Positions 15,810-23,719 of a stretch of DNA of 64,000 bases are shown here, piece by piece. Each line of letters begins with the position of its first letter. The stretch's first letter is position 1. Both the position numbers and the translations under genes were made by a program. Under the pieces are notes generated by a model. The model had not been told where the DNA came from. It did not search any database and saw only the letters and a list, made by a program, of their open reading frames with translations. The DNA is from Ktedonobacteraceae bacterium (GTDB lineage Bacteria > Chloroflexota > Ktedonobacteria > Ktedonobacterales > Ktedonobacteraceae), in the NCBI GenBank assembly GCA_035653615.1, contig DASRBN010000032.1:1-64000 (forward strand), written 5' to 3'.

Positions 15810-17084
15810 CTACCCTCGCGGCAGCCCAAACTGTGTAAACATCGCCTCCCACACCTCCTGGTTCTCCAGGCGCTCGTAAAGGGAGGCGACACGGGCATTG
15901 ATCGAGTCGAAGATGCAGGTGAGAATTTTTTGCAGGACAATACAGCCCTCTTCAAAGAAGTCGGTGGCTTTCTGAATGTCCCCTTGCAGCACCTCGTGAC
16001 AGAGCGAGGTAAAATTCTGGACGTTGATCATATTCTGCTCAATCACAAACCGGTAGTTGCCCATGTAGCGCAGGTTATTGCGCGTAAGCAAGACTTCCAG
16101 CGTGTTGGGGTCCAACTCAGTACCGTTGATACGGCAGGCCTCGGAAAGGGCGTCCATCATCCAGTTGACGAATTCGGCCAGCGCGGATAATTGCTCCATC
16201 GGTGTGCGCCGGCGCAGCCATTCTTGCTCCATACGACTGATGAGGTTGAGCAGTTCAAAGCTTTCCATGCGGAATTTTTCGGCAGGGTCGGGGAGGCGCA
16301 CGCCACTGCGCCTGTTGCCGTTTCCGTTGTGGTGCGGAGTTGCTTCCTGGAAGACGGGAACAATAAGCCGGTGATACACCAGCTGTGCCAGGTCGCGCGC
16401 CACCTCTAACTCTGGACGCCGGATGGTGCTGGCAATGCGACGCACGCTGCGATTCAAATTCACCTTGCCGAGCAATTCAATGGTGCGGCTATCAAAGCTC
16501 ATGGGATAAGGGATGGCCGGAACGAGCTGGAGCGTTGTGTGCATCCCCTGGGGCAAATATTTATACAGCTGCTTCCACTCGTCCTCGTAACGTATCATCT
16601 CCATCGTTACACCCACAACTTCGAGATCAAGCGATTCTTCGCCGTAAGGTAAAATCGTTTGCCCCTCAGGACTGGCAACGAAATCATAGGTGCCATTTTT
16701 CCACAGCGCCAGTTCGCGGGCCGTCCACAATGCCTTGGTACGCAGCGCCTCTCTCAATTGCTTCTCGTTAATCACCCGCATTTCGATGAGGCGCTCGCCG
16801 ATGCGCTTGCCGAAAGGGTCCTGGAGCTGCCGGGAAAAAGCCAGCTCTATCTGCATGCTGTTCGCCATAGCCAGTTGTTGAAGAACATCACCCAGCGTCA
16901 GCGCGCCCGAATCGAGTTCAGAGCAACCGGCCAGCTTGCCATCCTGAAAGTAGATAATACCGATGCGTCCCGACTCCTGCTTGAGGTGAATGGCACCGGT
17001 CATCCCACTCAGTCCCATCATTTGCAGGACTTCTACGAGGCCAAATTCCCGCAGCGATCCTTGCAACCTCGTATTAATAGTCAT
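15810..17084 (-). CDS. DUF4388 (PATAN-type) domain protein
   Basis: A 424-residue cytoplasmic protein. ATG 17084 is chosen because the DUF4388 domain starts at once (LQGSLREFGLVEVLQMM) and GGGGGG lies upstream; a longer ATG frame to 17234 reads through what looks like repeat-derived sequence. Residues about 5-110 match DUF4388: TGAIHLKQ, GIIYFQDGKLAGC, GDVLQQL. A second similar region follows (RIGERLIEMRVINEKQL, YDFVASPEGQ). The C-terminal half is helical with no motif I know. DUF4388 proteins often link to two-component or GTPase signalling in myxobacteria and Chloroflexota; here no such partner lies nearby. Confidence 0.8.
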   Translation of the reverse strand: MTINTRLQGSLREFGLVEVLQMMGLSGMTGAIHLKQESGRIGIIYFQDGKLAGCSELDSGALTLGDVLQQLAMANSMQIELAFSRQLQDPFGKRIGERLIEMRVINEKQLREALRTKALWTARELALWKNGTYDFVASPEGQTILPYGEESLDLEVVGVTMEMIRYEDEWKQLYKYLPQGMHTTLQLVPAIPYPMSFDSRTIELLGKVNLNRSVRRIASTIRRPELEVARDLAQLVYHRLIVPVFQEATPHHNGNGNRRSGVRLPDPAEKFRMESFELLNLISRMEQEWLRRRTPMEQLSALAEFVNWMMDALSEACRINGTELDPNTLEVLLTRNNLRYMGNYRFVIEQNMINVQNFTSLCHEVLQGDIQKATDFFEEGCIVLQKILTCIFDSINARVASLYERLENQEVWEAMFTQFGLPRG

Positions 17085-17612
17085 GCGCCCCCCGATAAAC
17101 CAATATGTAAACAAGGTAAAAGACGGCCTGCTATCCTGGCGGGGACAGGCACCAGGCGCTATCCCTGCAGAAGCGCCAGGCACTCCTCTTTCCCTTGCAG
17201 AAATACGTGTTTTTGGCATTATAACAGATATCACAATGGTTCAACAAGCCAGGAAAGCAATCGTTCAGGCTAAAAAATTACCCTTCGCTTGTTTCTAATC
17301 AAATTCTCATCAAAAACCTGATTTTCTCAGCGTTTATTAGAAGATAGTACTTTTTCCATAATTCTTTGAACTTTTTCCAAGAAATATGTTATATTCTTAT
17401 ACGTGGGTGGCACTCCTCCTATCGTCCGTCTGTGTTTGAATTGATAACATCTCCTAATGTGCTACCCACACGTATTTTTCAAGCACGATGCTCGCCTGAA
17501 ACCCAGGGATTATTGAAAGTATATCGACTTGTCCTGTTTCACTACCTAACCACATCCTGCTCGACATTCAAAATCCATCTATTCAAAAGATACGCATCAA
17601 ACGTCCAACTTT
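17085..17612. other. Intergenic region, decayed
   Basis: Bases 17142-17185 hold a GGACAGGCACCAGGCGCTAT-type palindrome related to the CCCTAC-ended repeats. Bases about 17398-17476 hold an imperfect inverted repeat (ATACGTGGGTGGCAC against GTGCTACCCACACGTAT). No supported gene. Confidence 0.45.
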
Positions 17613-17690
17613 TGGTGTCCTGCCAGCATCTCTAATGGCGTTCTCTATCAAGGAAATGAAGATGGTAAGCTCTATGCCTTTGGGACGTAG
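17613..17690 (+). pseudogene. Remnant of a PQQ-type beta-propeller repeat
   Basis: The frame ending at TAG 17688-17690 reads ISNGVLYQGNEDGKLYAFGT, which matches the repeat VxNGVVYVGSxDGKLYAFG of PQQ/quinoprotein-like propellers. Nothing upstream in this frame or the others extends the similarity. It looks like the last repeat of a deleted gene. The SDR promoter lies just behind it. Confidence 0.6.
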
Positions 17691-17719
17691 CAAGTAAAAG
17701 ACGCTACCAAAAACCCACG

Positions 17720-17728
17720 TGCTATAAT
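17720..17728 (+). promoter_or_regulatory. Extended -10 promoter giving a probable leaderless mRNA
   Basis: TGCTATAAT at 17720-17728 ends seven bases before ATG 17736. A transcript starting at the usual distance would begin at or within a base or two of the start codon, and no ribosome site is present. Confidence 0.55.
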
Positions 17729-17735
17729 GATCATT

Positions 17736-18449
17736 ATGAGCATTCAAGATCGTATCGCCATCATAACCGGAGCCGGGCGTGGCATCGGTCGTGCCACCGC
17801 GCTGCGTTTTGCCCGCGAGGGCGCGCAGGTCGTCCTCTTCAGCCGCACAGCCTCAACTTTAGATGAAGTTGAGGCTGAGATTGCGCGCGAGGGGCAGAGC
17901 GCACTGGTTATTGCCGGTGATGCCGCTCGCGAAGAGGATGTGCAGCACCTCTTCCAGAAAGCTATGGATGCGTATGGGAGAGTCGATATCCTCGTCAATT
18001 GCGCCGGCATAGTCGCTGTACGCCCTTTTGCTGAGATGGACGTGGCTACCTGGGATAATGTGCTGGCTGTCAATCTGCGCGGCACATTTCTGTGCTGCCG
18101 CGAGGCATTTCGCATTATGGCCGGCCAGCATTCCGGCGTCATTATCAACCTGTCATCGCTTTCGGGCGTGAGAGGCGTGGAGAAATTTCCGGGTTTGAGC
18201 GCATATAATGTCTCGAAAGCTGGTGTCGCCAGTTTGACCGAAATTCTGGCGGTCGAGGGCAAGCCATACAATATTCGTGTCTGCGCCGTCAGTCCTGGAG
18301 CAGTAGATACTACCATGCTCCGCCAGGCCGCGCCGCATCTAAAGGCCGGTATGACTCCCGAGGATATGGCCGAAATATTGCTCTTCCTGGCCGGCGATTC
18401 GGGTCGCAAGCTCAGCGGCACCAACCTTGAGATATTCAGCAATGCTTGA
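17736..18449 (+). CDS. Short-chain dehydrogenase/reductase, possible sepiapterin-type reductase
   Basis: A 237-residue classical SDR. ATG 17736 is chosen from the promoter position; an ATG nine bases earlier overlaps the -10. Visible motifs: cofactor loop TGAGRGIG, an Arg in FSRTAS that suggests NADPH preference, NCAG, catalytic Ser (NLSSLSG), and YNVSK (catalytic Tyr and Lys). Length suits carbonyl reductases such as sepiapterin reductase, but also many 3-oxoacyl reductases. Its stop is 29 bases before a 6-pyruvoyltetrahydropterin synthase gene, followed by an overlapping GT4 gene. That context is the reason to suspect reduction of a pterin side chain. Confidence 0.88.
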   Translation: MSIQDRIAIITGAGRGIGRATALRFAREGAQVVLFSRTASTLDEVEAEIAREGQSALVIAGDAAREEDVQHLFQKAMDAYGRVDILVNCAGIVAVRPFAEMDVATWDNVLAVNLRGTFLCCREAFRIMAGQHSGVIINLSSLSGVRGVEKFPGLSAYNVSKAGVASLTEILAVEGKPYNIRVCAVSPGAVDTTMLRQAAPHLKAGMTPEDMAEILLFLAGDSGRKLSGTNLEIFSNA

Positions 18450-18478
18450 AGATACATGGAGACATAAGGATACAAAAC

Positions 18479-18889
18479 ATGGTTTACCTGACAAGGCGCA
18501 CCAGTTTCAGCGCATCACATCGCTTGTGGAGCGAGCACCTGGCGGAAGAAGAGAATTATGCCATCTACGAGAAGTGCGCGAATCCCAATGGGCATGGACA
18601 TAACTATATCCTGGAGGTCACGGTTCGCGGCACACCAGACCCACACACCGGCATGGTATTGAATTTGACGGACCTGAAGCAGGCAATTTCTGAACAGGTG
18701 ATACAATGGGTTGACCATAAACACCTCAATTACGATGTACCCTGGCTGGAGGGCTGCATTCCCACTACCGAGGTGCTGGCTATGAAGTTCTGGGAACGGC
18801 TGGCTCCAGCCTTTCCCAAAGGTCTTTTATATGAAGTGAAGCTGTATGAGACTGAGAACAATAGCGCCAGTTATCGAGGAGAACCATGA
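18479..18889 (+). CDS. 6-pyruvoyltetrahydropterin synthase, eukaryote-like
   Basis: A 136-residue enzyme of the PTPS/QueD family (T-fold). ATG 18479 follows ATAAGG; a TTG lies 11 codons earlier. Zinc ligands are the His in FSASHRL and the two in NGHGHNY. The catalytic Cys is in EKCANPNGHGH (C-x5-HGH). The segments NPNGHGHNY, GMVLNLTDLK, VDHKHLNYDVPW, PTTEVLA and GLLYEVKLYETENNS follow the animal PTPS pattern (as I recall the human enzyme) much more closely than a QueD pattern. The reaction would convert 7,8-dihydroneopterin triphosphate to 6-pyruvoyltetrahydropterin. Its stop overlaps the next gene as ATGA. Confidence 0.9.
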   Translation: MVYLTRRTSFSASHRLWSEHLAEEENYAIYEKCANPNGHGHNYILEVTVRGTPDPHTGMVLNLTDLKQAISEQVIQWVDHKHLNYDVPWLEGCIPTTEVLAMKFWERLAPAFPKGLLYEVKLYETENNSASYRGEP

Positions 18890-19995
18890 GAGTCGCTTTG
18901 GTTGCACCGCTTGTTTCCACTATTGCGCAGCCCTACCTGGGAGGAGCGCAGGCGCTGCTGGCCGACCTTGCGCAGGGATTGATGCGTCGTGGGCACAGTG
19001 TCACCTTGTTCGCACGCAATGAGTCCTTCGTCCCTGGAATCGAGATCGAGCCGGTGGCCGTGCCGGATGATGTCGAGCCTGCCGACTTTTCTGGGCCGGC
19101 GCAGGAACGACCGGCGGATACCAGCTTCTTCACGCAGGCAAATCTTTTCCTTGACCTTTTTCTCCAATTGCAGCGGCGCAGCGCCGAATTTGACCTGGTA
19201 CACGTACACGCTTTCGATTGGCCCGCGTATGCATGCAGCACGTTGATTCACGATATCCCTGTCCTTCACACGCTGCACCTTCCGGCGGTCTCGCCTGAGA
19301 TCAATACCGCTCTACATGTGCTGGATCAGCAGGGGCATCCCGTGACCTTGATAACCGTATCGCATGCCTGCGCGCATACCTACGAAGAATTCACCCCTAT
19401 CGACCACGTGATTTATAATGGGCTGGACCTGGATGCCATCCCTTTCTCTCCCAGGCCCTCGAAGGAAGCGCCGCTGTTGTTCGCGGGCCGCATCGCGCCC
19501 GAAAAAGGGGTTGAGGCCGCCATTGAAATCGCGGAAATGGCCGGATACCGCCTGTTGATCGCCGGCGGCATCTATGACCGGCGCTACTATAATGAAAGCG
19601 TTGCCCCGCGCCTGCAAGAGGCCGGAGAGCGCGTAACCTACCTGGGCCAGCTGGAACGCCTGGCACTGTGGAAGATCATGGGACAATCGCTGGGCCTGCT
19701 TTTCCCTATCGAATGGGACGAGCCGTTTGGCTTGACCGCCGTTGAATCGATGGCTACCGGCACGCCCGTTATCGCCTACCGGCGTGGCGCGGCCGAGGAG
19801 ATCATTCGTCACGGCGAAACCGGCTTCCTCGTCGAAGAGGGCGAACGAGCGCACGCCGCCGCCCTGGTCGATGACCTGTTCGACATCCCGCGCGCACGCT
19901 GTCGCGCCCACGTCGAAGCAAACTTCGCCCTGGATGAGATGATCGACGCGTATGAACGGGTGTATAGAGAGGCCATAACGAACCACGAGATTTGA
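18886..19995 (+). CDS. GT4-family glycosyltransferase, possible pterin glucosyltransferase
   Basis: A 369-residue GT-B enzyme. The N-terminal acceptor domain begins MRVALVAPLVS and has GGAQALLADLAQGL and LVHVHAFDWPA. The C-terminal nucleotide-sugar domain has FAGRIAPEKGVEAAIEIA and the E-x7-E motif in EWDEPFGLTAVESMATGTPVIAY. Both fit family 4. The start codon overlaps the stop of the pterin synthase gene (ATGA), so the two are translationally coupled. Cyanobacterial and green-sulfur UDP-glucose:tetrahydrobiopterin glucosyltransferases are GT4 enzymes of about this size (established knowledge). That this one acts on a pterin is inference from the operon. Confidence 0.88.
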   Translation: MRVALVAPLVSTIAQPYLGGAQALLADLAQGLMRRGHSVTLFARNESFVPGIEIEPVAVPDDVEPADFSGPAQERPADTSFFTQANLFLDLFLQLQRRSAEFDLVHVHAFDWPAYACSTLIHDIPVLHTLHLPAVSPEINTALHVLDQQGHPVTLITVSHACAHTYEEFTPIDHVIYNGLDLDAIPFSPRPSKEAPLLFAGRIAPEKGVEAAIEIAEMAGYRLLIAGGIYDRRYYNESVAPRLQEAGERVTYLGQLERLALWKIMGQSLGLLFPIEWDEPFGLTAVESMATGTPVIAYRRGAAEEIIRHGETGFLVEEGERAHAAALVDDLFDIPRARCRAHVEANFALDEMIDAYERVYREAITNHEI

Positions 19996-20032
19996 CTGGT
20001 GAGAATACAGGCTTTTTTTTGTTGCAAACCTC

Positions 20033-20061
20033 TTGACTTCCGGCTAGTTTCTGGTTATCAT
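20033..20061 (+). promoter_or_regulatory. Promoter of the ArsR-DUF2087 gene
   Basis: TTGACT at 20033-20038 and TATCAT at 20056-20061 are 17 bases apart. The -10 lies inside the 38-bp palindrome that begins at 20055. Confidence 0.65.
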
Positions 20062-20092
20062 ACAATTAGAAAATTTTCTAATTGTATGATAA
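20055..20092. promoter_or_regulatory. 38-bp perfect palindrome, probable autoregulatory operator
   Basis: Bases 20055-20092 are a perfect palindrome centred between 20073 and 20074 (half-site TTATCATACAATTAGAAAA). It covers the -10 element and the start of transcription of the regulator gene, a classical arrangement for self-repression. It is AT-rich, unlike the terminator hairpins of the window. Confidence 0.65.
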
Positions 20093-20108
20093 GAGAAAGA
20101 GGTGAATT

Positions 20109-20732
20109 ATGGAAGACAAAAAAGATCAACCGCGAGAGCAGGAGCAAAACGAACTGAATCTCTCCTCCGAGGAGATGAAGCGGCTGGTGGTGATTGGGCG
20201 CGCGCTGTCGGACCCGACACGCATACGCATTCTGGGTCTGCTGGCGGAACACCCGATGTATGGGCAGGAACTGGCGAAGGCGCTGGATGTCACGCCGCCG
20301 ACGGTTTCTCACCATCTTACGCCGCTGGTTATGGCCGGACTGGTGCAGGTCAGGCGCGAGAACAATTATCACTACTATGAACTGTCCAGTGAGGGGCTTG
20401 AGCAACTGGCCGAGAGTACGCAGCGTATCGCGAGCAGAGTGTTTCCACATAACCCGCTGCCTCCACGCAGCGATGAGCGTGCCCGTGTGGTGGCTACCTT
20501 TATTCAGAATGGCCGCCTGGTGAGCATTCCCTCACAGTACAAGAAGCGGCGCTACGTGATGGAAGAACTGGCGCGTTCATTCGAGTGGGGACATCTCTAT
20601 GACGAAAAAGAGGTAAATGCCATCCTCAAGACATTTCACGAGGATGTCGCGAGCCTGCGCCGCGAGATGATCGATCAACGCATTATGATGCGCGAAAACG
20701 GTCGCTACTGGCTTGTGCGCCCGCATGATTGA
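20109..20732 (+). CDS. ArsR-type regulator fused to a DUF2087 domain
   Basis: A 207-residue one-component regulator. Residues about 20-95 form an ArsR winged helix (ALSDPTRIRILGLLAEHP, GQELAKALDVTPPTVSHHLTPLVMAGLV, YELSSEG). Residues about 125-205 match DUF2087: GRLVSIPSQYKKRRYVMEEL, FEWGHLYDEKEVNAIL, DVASLRREMIDQ. DUF2087 is often attached to HTH domains; its ligand is unknown to me. GAGGTG precedes ATG 20109. A perfect palindrome over its own promoter suggests autoregulation. It is transcribed alone and ends at a 16-bp hairpin. Confidence 0.9.
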   Translation: MEDKKDQPREQEQNELNLSSEEMKRLVVIGRALSDPTRIRILGLLAEHPMYGQELAKALDVTPPTVSHHLTPLVMAGLVQVRRENNYHYYELSSEGLEQLAESTQRIASRVFPHNPLPPRSDERARVVATFIQNGRLVSIPSQYKKRRYVMEELARSFEWGHLYDEKEVNAILKTFHEDVASLRREMIDQRIMMRENGRYWLVRPHD

Positions 20733-20737
20733 ACGCT

Positions 20738-20772
20738 TTCTCAGGCCCATTTCAATGAAATGGGCCTGAGAA
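20738..20772. terminator. 16-bp hairpin between convergent genes
   Basis: Arms 20738-20753 and 20757-20772 are exactly complementary with a 3-base loop. It lies between the regulator and the end of glnA on the other strand. Confidence 0.75.
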
Positions 20773-20775
20773 GCC

Positions 20776-22182
20776 TTAAAAGACCGAAAGATAGCGATCC
20801 AGTTCCCATTCGTGAACCTGTTTGCGGTAATCGCTCCATTCCATGGTTTTGGCCTCGATGAAACCTTCGTAGATGGAATCGCCAAGTGCCTCGCGCAGGA
20901 GAGTGTCTTCTCGCAACCCTTCGAGCGCCTCGCCAAGGGTGGCGGGCAGCAGTTTGGAGCGATGGCGCTGCCGCTCGCTTTCGTCGCGCAGGAACAGGCT
21001 TTCATTCATAGCTGGAGGTAAGGGCAACTTGTGCTGTATGCCATCCAGGCCGGCACGCAGCATGACGGCGAGTGCGAGGTAGGGATTACAACTGGGATCG
21101 CAGCAGCGCAGTTCGATGCGCGTGGAAGATTGTGGGTCAGCATCAGGGCGTGGTACGCGAATCAGCGCCTCGCGGTTCACCCTGCCCCAGTTGATATATA
21201 CGGGGGCTTCATAGCCGGATACGAGGCGTTTGTATGAATTTACCAGGGGGGCAAGTATCGCACACAATCCGCGCGCATGCGCCAGCTGGCCGGCGATGAA
21301 GTAACGCCCAATGTCTGAAAGTCCAAGCTCACCATGCTCATCGACAAAAGCATTACCCCCCGTCGCGCGCTGGATCAATTGCTGGTGCGTGTGCATACCT
21401 GAGCCATTCACGCCGTAGAACGGTTTGGGGAGGAAGGTGGCATACAGGTTATGCTGCGCGGCAATAGCTTTTAAGACATATTTTGCCGTCACCAGGCTAT
21501 CGGCGATATGTAGCGCGCCATTCATCTCAAAATCCAGTTCGTGCTGGCCTGCCGCTACCTCGTGATGGCTGGCATCAATAAGAATATCCATCTGCTGCAA
21601 CGCCTGCACCATCTGCCGCCGGACGGTGGATGCCAGGTCGGTGGACAGGTCGAAGTATCCTCCGCGATCATGAGGCAGTGGCCTGGGAGTTTTACCCTCG
21701 AGTTGCAGCAGAAAAAACTCAAGTTCGGGGGCCGCGCGGAAATCGTAGCCCATCGCGGCAGCTACATCTAGCGCGCGTAAGAGTGTAGCCCGTGGGTCGC
21801 CATCAAAATATTCGCCGTCAGGAGTACGCACGTGGCAGATCACGCGTGCTACGACATCCTCATCTGAGAACAGGTTAAAGGATTGCTGGGGTAAGAAAGG
21901 CATAGACGATTGCGGTCGTACCTGCCTGGGCAAGATAGCAAAAGTACTCAGATCAGGAACCAGGTACATATCGCTTTCGGCGACGCGCGCAAAGCCTTCC
22001 AGTGCAGAGCCATCGAACCATTTTCCCTGTTCGAGGCAATCAGGAAACTGCTCAACGGGAATCGTCACGCATTTTGCCATACCAACCACATCGGTAAATT
22101 CCAGGTTTACGAAGCGCACCCTTTCGACATCAATCGTTGCCAGGATACGTCCGCGTGCGCTTGCATCCTGCTGCTCCGCCAT
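20776..22182 (-). CDS. glnA: Glutamine synthetase, type I (GSI-alpha-like)
   Basis: A 468-residue enzyme making glutamine from glutamate, ammonia and ATP. ATG 22182 follows GAGGAG; the frame is open six more codons. Visible motifs: beta-grasp N-terminal domain (VRFVNLEFTDVVG, DGSALEGF), metal and glutamate site APELEFFLLQ, EVAAGQHELDF, NGSGMHTH (ATP and metal His), the Asp/Glu flap region NSYKRLVSGYEAPVYINWG, and R-I-E-L-R-C-C-D. The Tyr adenylylation loop of GSI-beta is not seen, and length fits GSI-alpha, which is usually feedback-regulated. The C-terminus HEWELDRYLSVF is typical. The gene stands alone, convergent with the ArsR-DUF2087 gene. Confidence 0.94.
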   Translation of the reverse strand: MAEQQDASARGRILATIDVERVRFVNLEFTDVVGMAKCVTIPVEQFPDCLEQGKWFDGSALEGFARVAESDMYLVPDLSTFAILPRQVRPQSSMPFLPQQSFNLFSDEDVVARVICHVRTPDGEYFDGDPRATLLRALDVAAAMGYDFRAAPELEFFLLQLEGKTPRPLPHDRGGYFDLSTDLASTVRRQMVQALQQMDILIDASHHEVAAGQHELDFEMNGALHIADSLVTAKYVLKAIAAQHNLYATFLPKPFYGVNGSGMHTHQQLIQRATGGNAFVDEHGELGLSDIGRYFIAGQLAHARGLCAILAPLVNSYKRLVSGYEAPVYINWGRVNREALIRVPRPDADPQSSTRIELRCCDPSCNPYLALAVMLRAGLDGIQHKLPLPPAMNESLFLRDESERQRHRSKLLPATLGEALEGLREDTLLREALGDSIYEGFIEAKTMEWSDYRKQVHEWELDRYLSVF

Positions 22183-22303
22183 CTTACTTGCTCTCCTCAC
22201 AGCATCTCATTCAGTAGAATCGCTTTACCTTACCCGCGCCAGGTAAGGCACATTATAGCAGATTGCCCTGAGAAACGATATGGCAGCATTGCGCATTGTC
22301 TCT

Positions 22304-23581
22304 TTAGAGTATATCCCCAACCAGTTCTTCCTGCGCGAGCGGGCCAATGGCGGCCACCGTTAAGGGATGCAATGGGGAGAAACGGCGCAGCACCTGTAGC
22401 ACCTGCTCCTGGGTTACGGCATCTATGGCTTCTTTGACCTCCTGGATGGTATGTATCTTGCGCTCGTACCACCAGGAACGGGCAATGGCTCCCATACGCG
22501 CGGCGGAGCCTTCGCTGCGCATCACGTTCTCGCTCTTCAACTGCACTTTGGCACGCTCAAGTTCATCGGCGGTGATGCCCTCCTGCTCCAATTTGCGCAG
22601 TTCGTCCACGATGACCTGGAGACATTCATGCCCCTGCTCTGGTGTGGTTCCGGCATAAATGCGCATGGCACCGATATGTTTATTGCTTGCCAGCCCTGCC
22701 GAGATTCCGTAGACGAGGCCGCGTTTCTCACGCACTTCGACAAAGAGGCGCGATGCCATGTTTCCACCAAGCACCTCGCTCACTACCAGGCCGGCATAGT
22801 AATCGGGATCGGTATAGTTGGGGAATGGGAACATCAAGGCCAGGTGCTCCTGCTGCCCTTCCTGGTGTTCCATAGCGATACTGGGGGCCGGTTGCGGCCG
22901 TTGCTCCGGCGATGGGGAAGCTGTTCCACTCCAGCCGCCGAACAACTCCTGCATCTGCTGAACGACGGAATCCCAATCAAACTTTCCGGCGATAGCGAAA
23001 AGCGTGTTGTTGGGCTGGTAGCGAGCTTTCCAAAAATCGCGTAAATCCTGCCGCTGCAAGGATTGCACGCTTTCTGAGGAACCAAGCAATGGACGGCTCA
23101 GGGCTGTACCGCGATAGAAATGAGCGCGCACAAGTTCAAAGATACGGCTCATCGGCTCATCGTCGCGGCGACGAATCTCTTGCAGCACAATGTTGCGCAT
23201 CTGCTCTAATTCTTCACGTGGGAATGTAGAGGTCAGCAGGAGCTCATTGATCAGTTGCAGGGTGGCATCAAATTTGGTATTGACGATCTGCGCCCATACC
23301 TGCGATGTCTCCAGGCCCGTACTGGCGCCTTTACGCGCCCCCAGGGACTCGAAAGCCTCGTTCAAAGCGCGCGCATCCTTCTGCTTCGTACCCTGGAACA
23401 GCATATATTCAAAAAGGTGCGCAAGGCCCTGTTTATCTTCCGGCTCGTTGATGACCGCGGCATCGAGCTGGAAGCCAAAAGTAATCGAACTGAGGCTGGG
23501 CATGTACTGGCCAATCATTTCGATTCCATTGGGCATTTGATGATAAAAATAGTTTGGGGGCAGATTTTGCTGTGTACTCAT
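22304..23581 (-). CDS. M16-family (insulinase-like) protein lacking the second zinc His
   Basis: A 425-residue pitrilysin-fold protein of processing-peptidase size with two homologous halves. Starts at ATG 23581. The first-half active region reads AHLFEYMLFQGTK, where active M16 peptidases have H-x-x-E-H; the fifth position is Tyr here (codon TAT checked on the DNA). The downstream Glu region (LQLINELLLTSTFPREELEQMRNIVLQEIRRR) and the second-half R/Y region (FPNYTDPDYYAGLVVSEVLGG, REKRGLVYGISAG) are present. The missing ligand suggests an inactive partner subunit like those of heterodimeric M16B enzymes, yet no active M16 gene is adjacent. It is divergent from an MFS gene. Confidence 0.88.
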   Translation of the reverse strand: MSTQQNLPPNYFYHQMPNGIEMIGQYMPSLSSITFGFQLDAAVINEPEDKQGLAHLFEYMLFQGTKQKDARALNEAFESLGARKGASTGLETSQVWAQIVNTKFDATLQLINELLLTSTFPREELEQMRNIVLQEIRRRDDEPMSRIFELVRAHFYRGTALSRPLLGSSESVQSLQRQDLRDFWKARYQPNNTLFAIAGKFDWDSVVQQMQELFGGWSGTASPSPEQRPQPAPSIAMEHQEGQQEHLALMFPFPNYTDPDYYAGLVVSEVLGGNMASRLFVEVREKRGLVYGISAGLASNKHIGAMRIYAGTTPEQGHECLQVIVDELRKLEQEGITADELERAKVQLKSENVMRSEGSAARMGAIARSWWYERKIHTIQEVKEAIDAVTQEQVLQVLRRFSPLHPLTVAAIGPLAQEELVGDIL

Positions 23582-23719
23582 GTATATGGTATGTTCCTTT
23601 CTGAACAGTGATAGCAATGGAGTTGCTTGAGCATCGCCGAAAACACGTTCAGTATATCACAAGCTATGGTGTATCATAGTAAGCAGTATATAATCCGATA
23701 TAGAAACTCAGGAGGGGGA

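Noticed and set aside
17366-17635. 89-codon open frame on the plus strand
   Set aside because: It runs through an inverted repeat and into the PQQ remnant in another frame; no coding signal.
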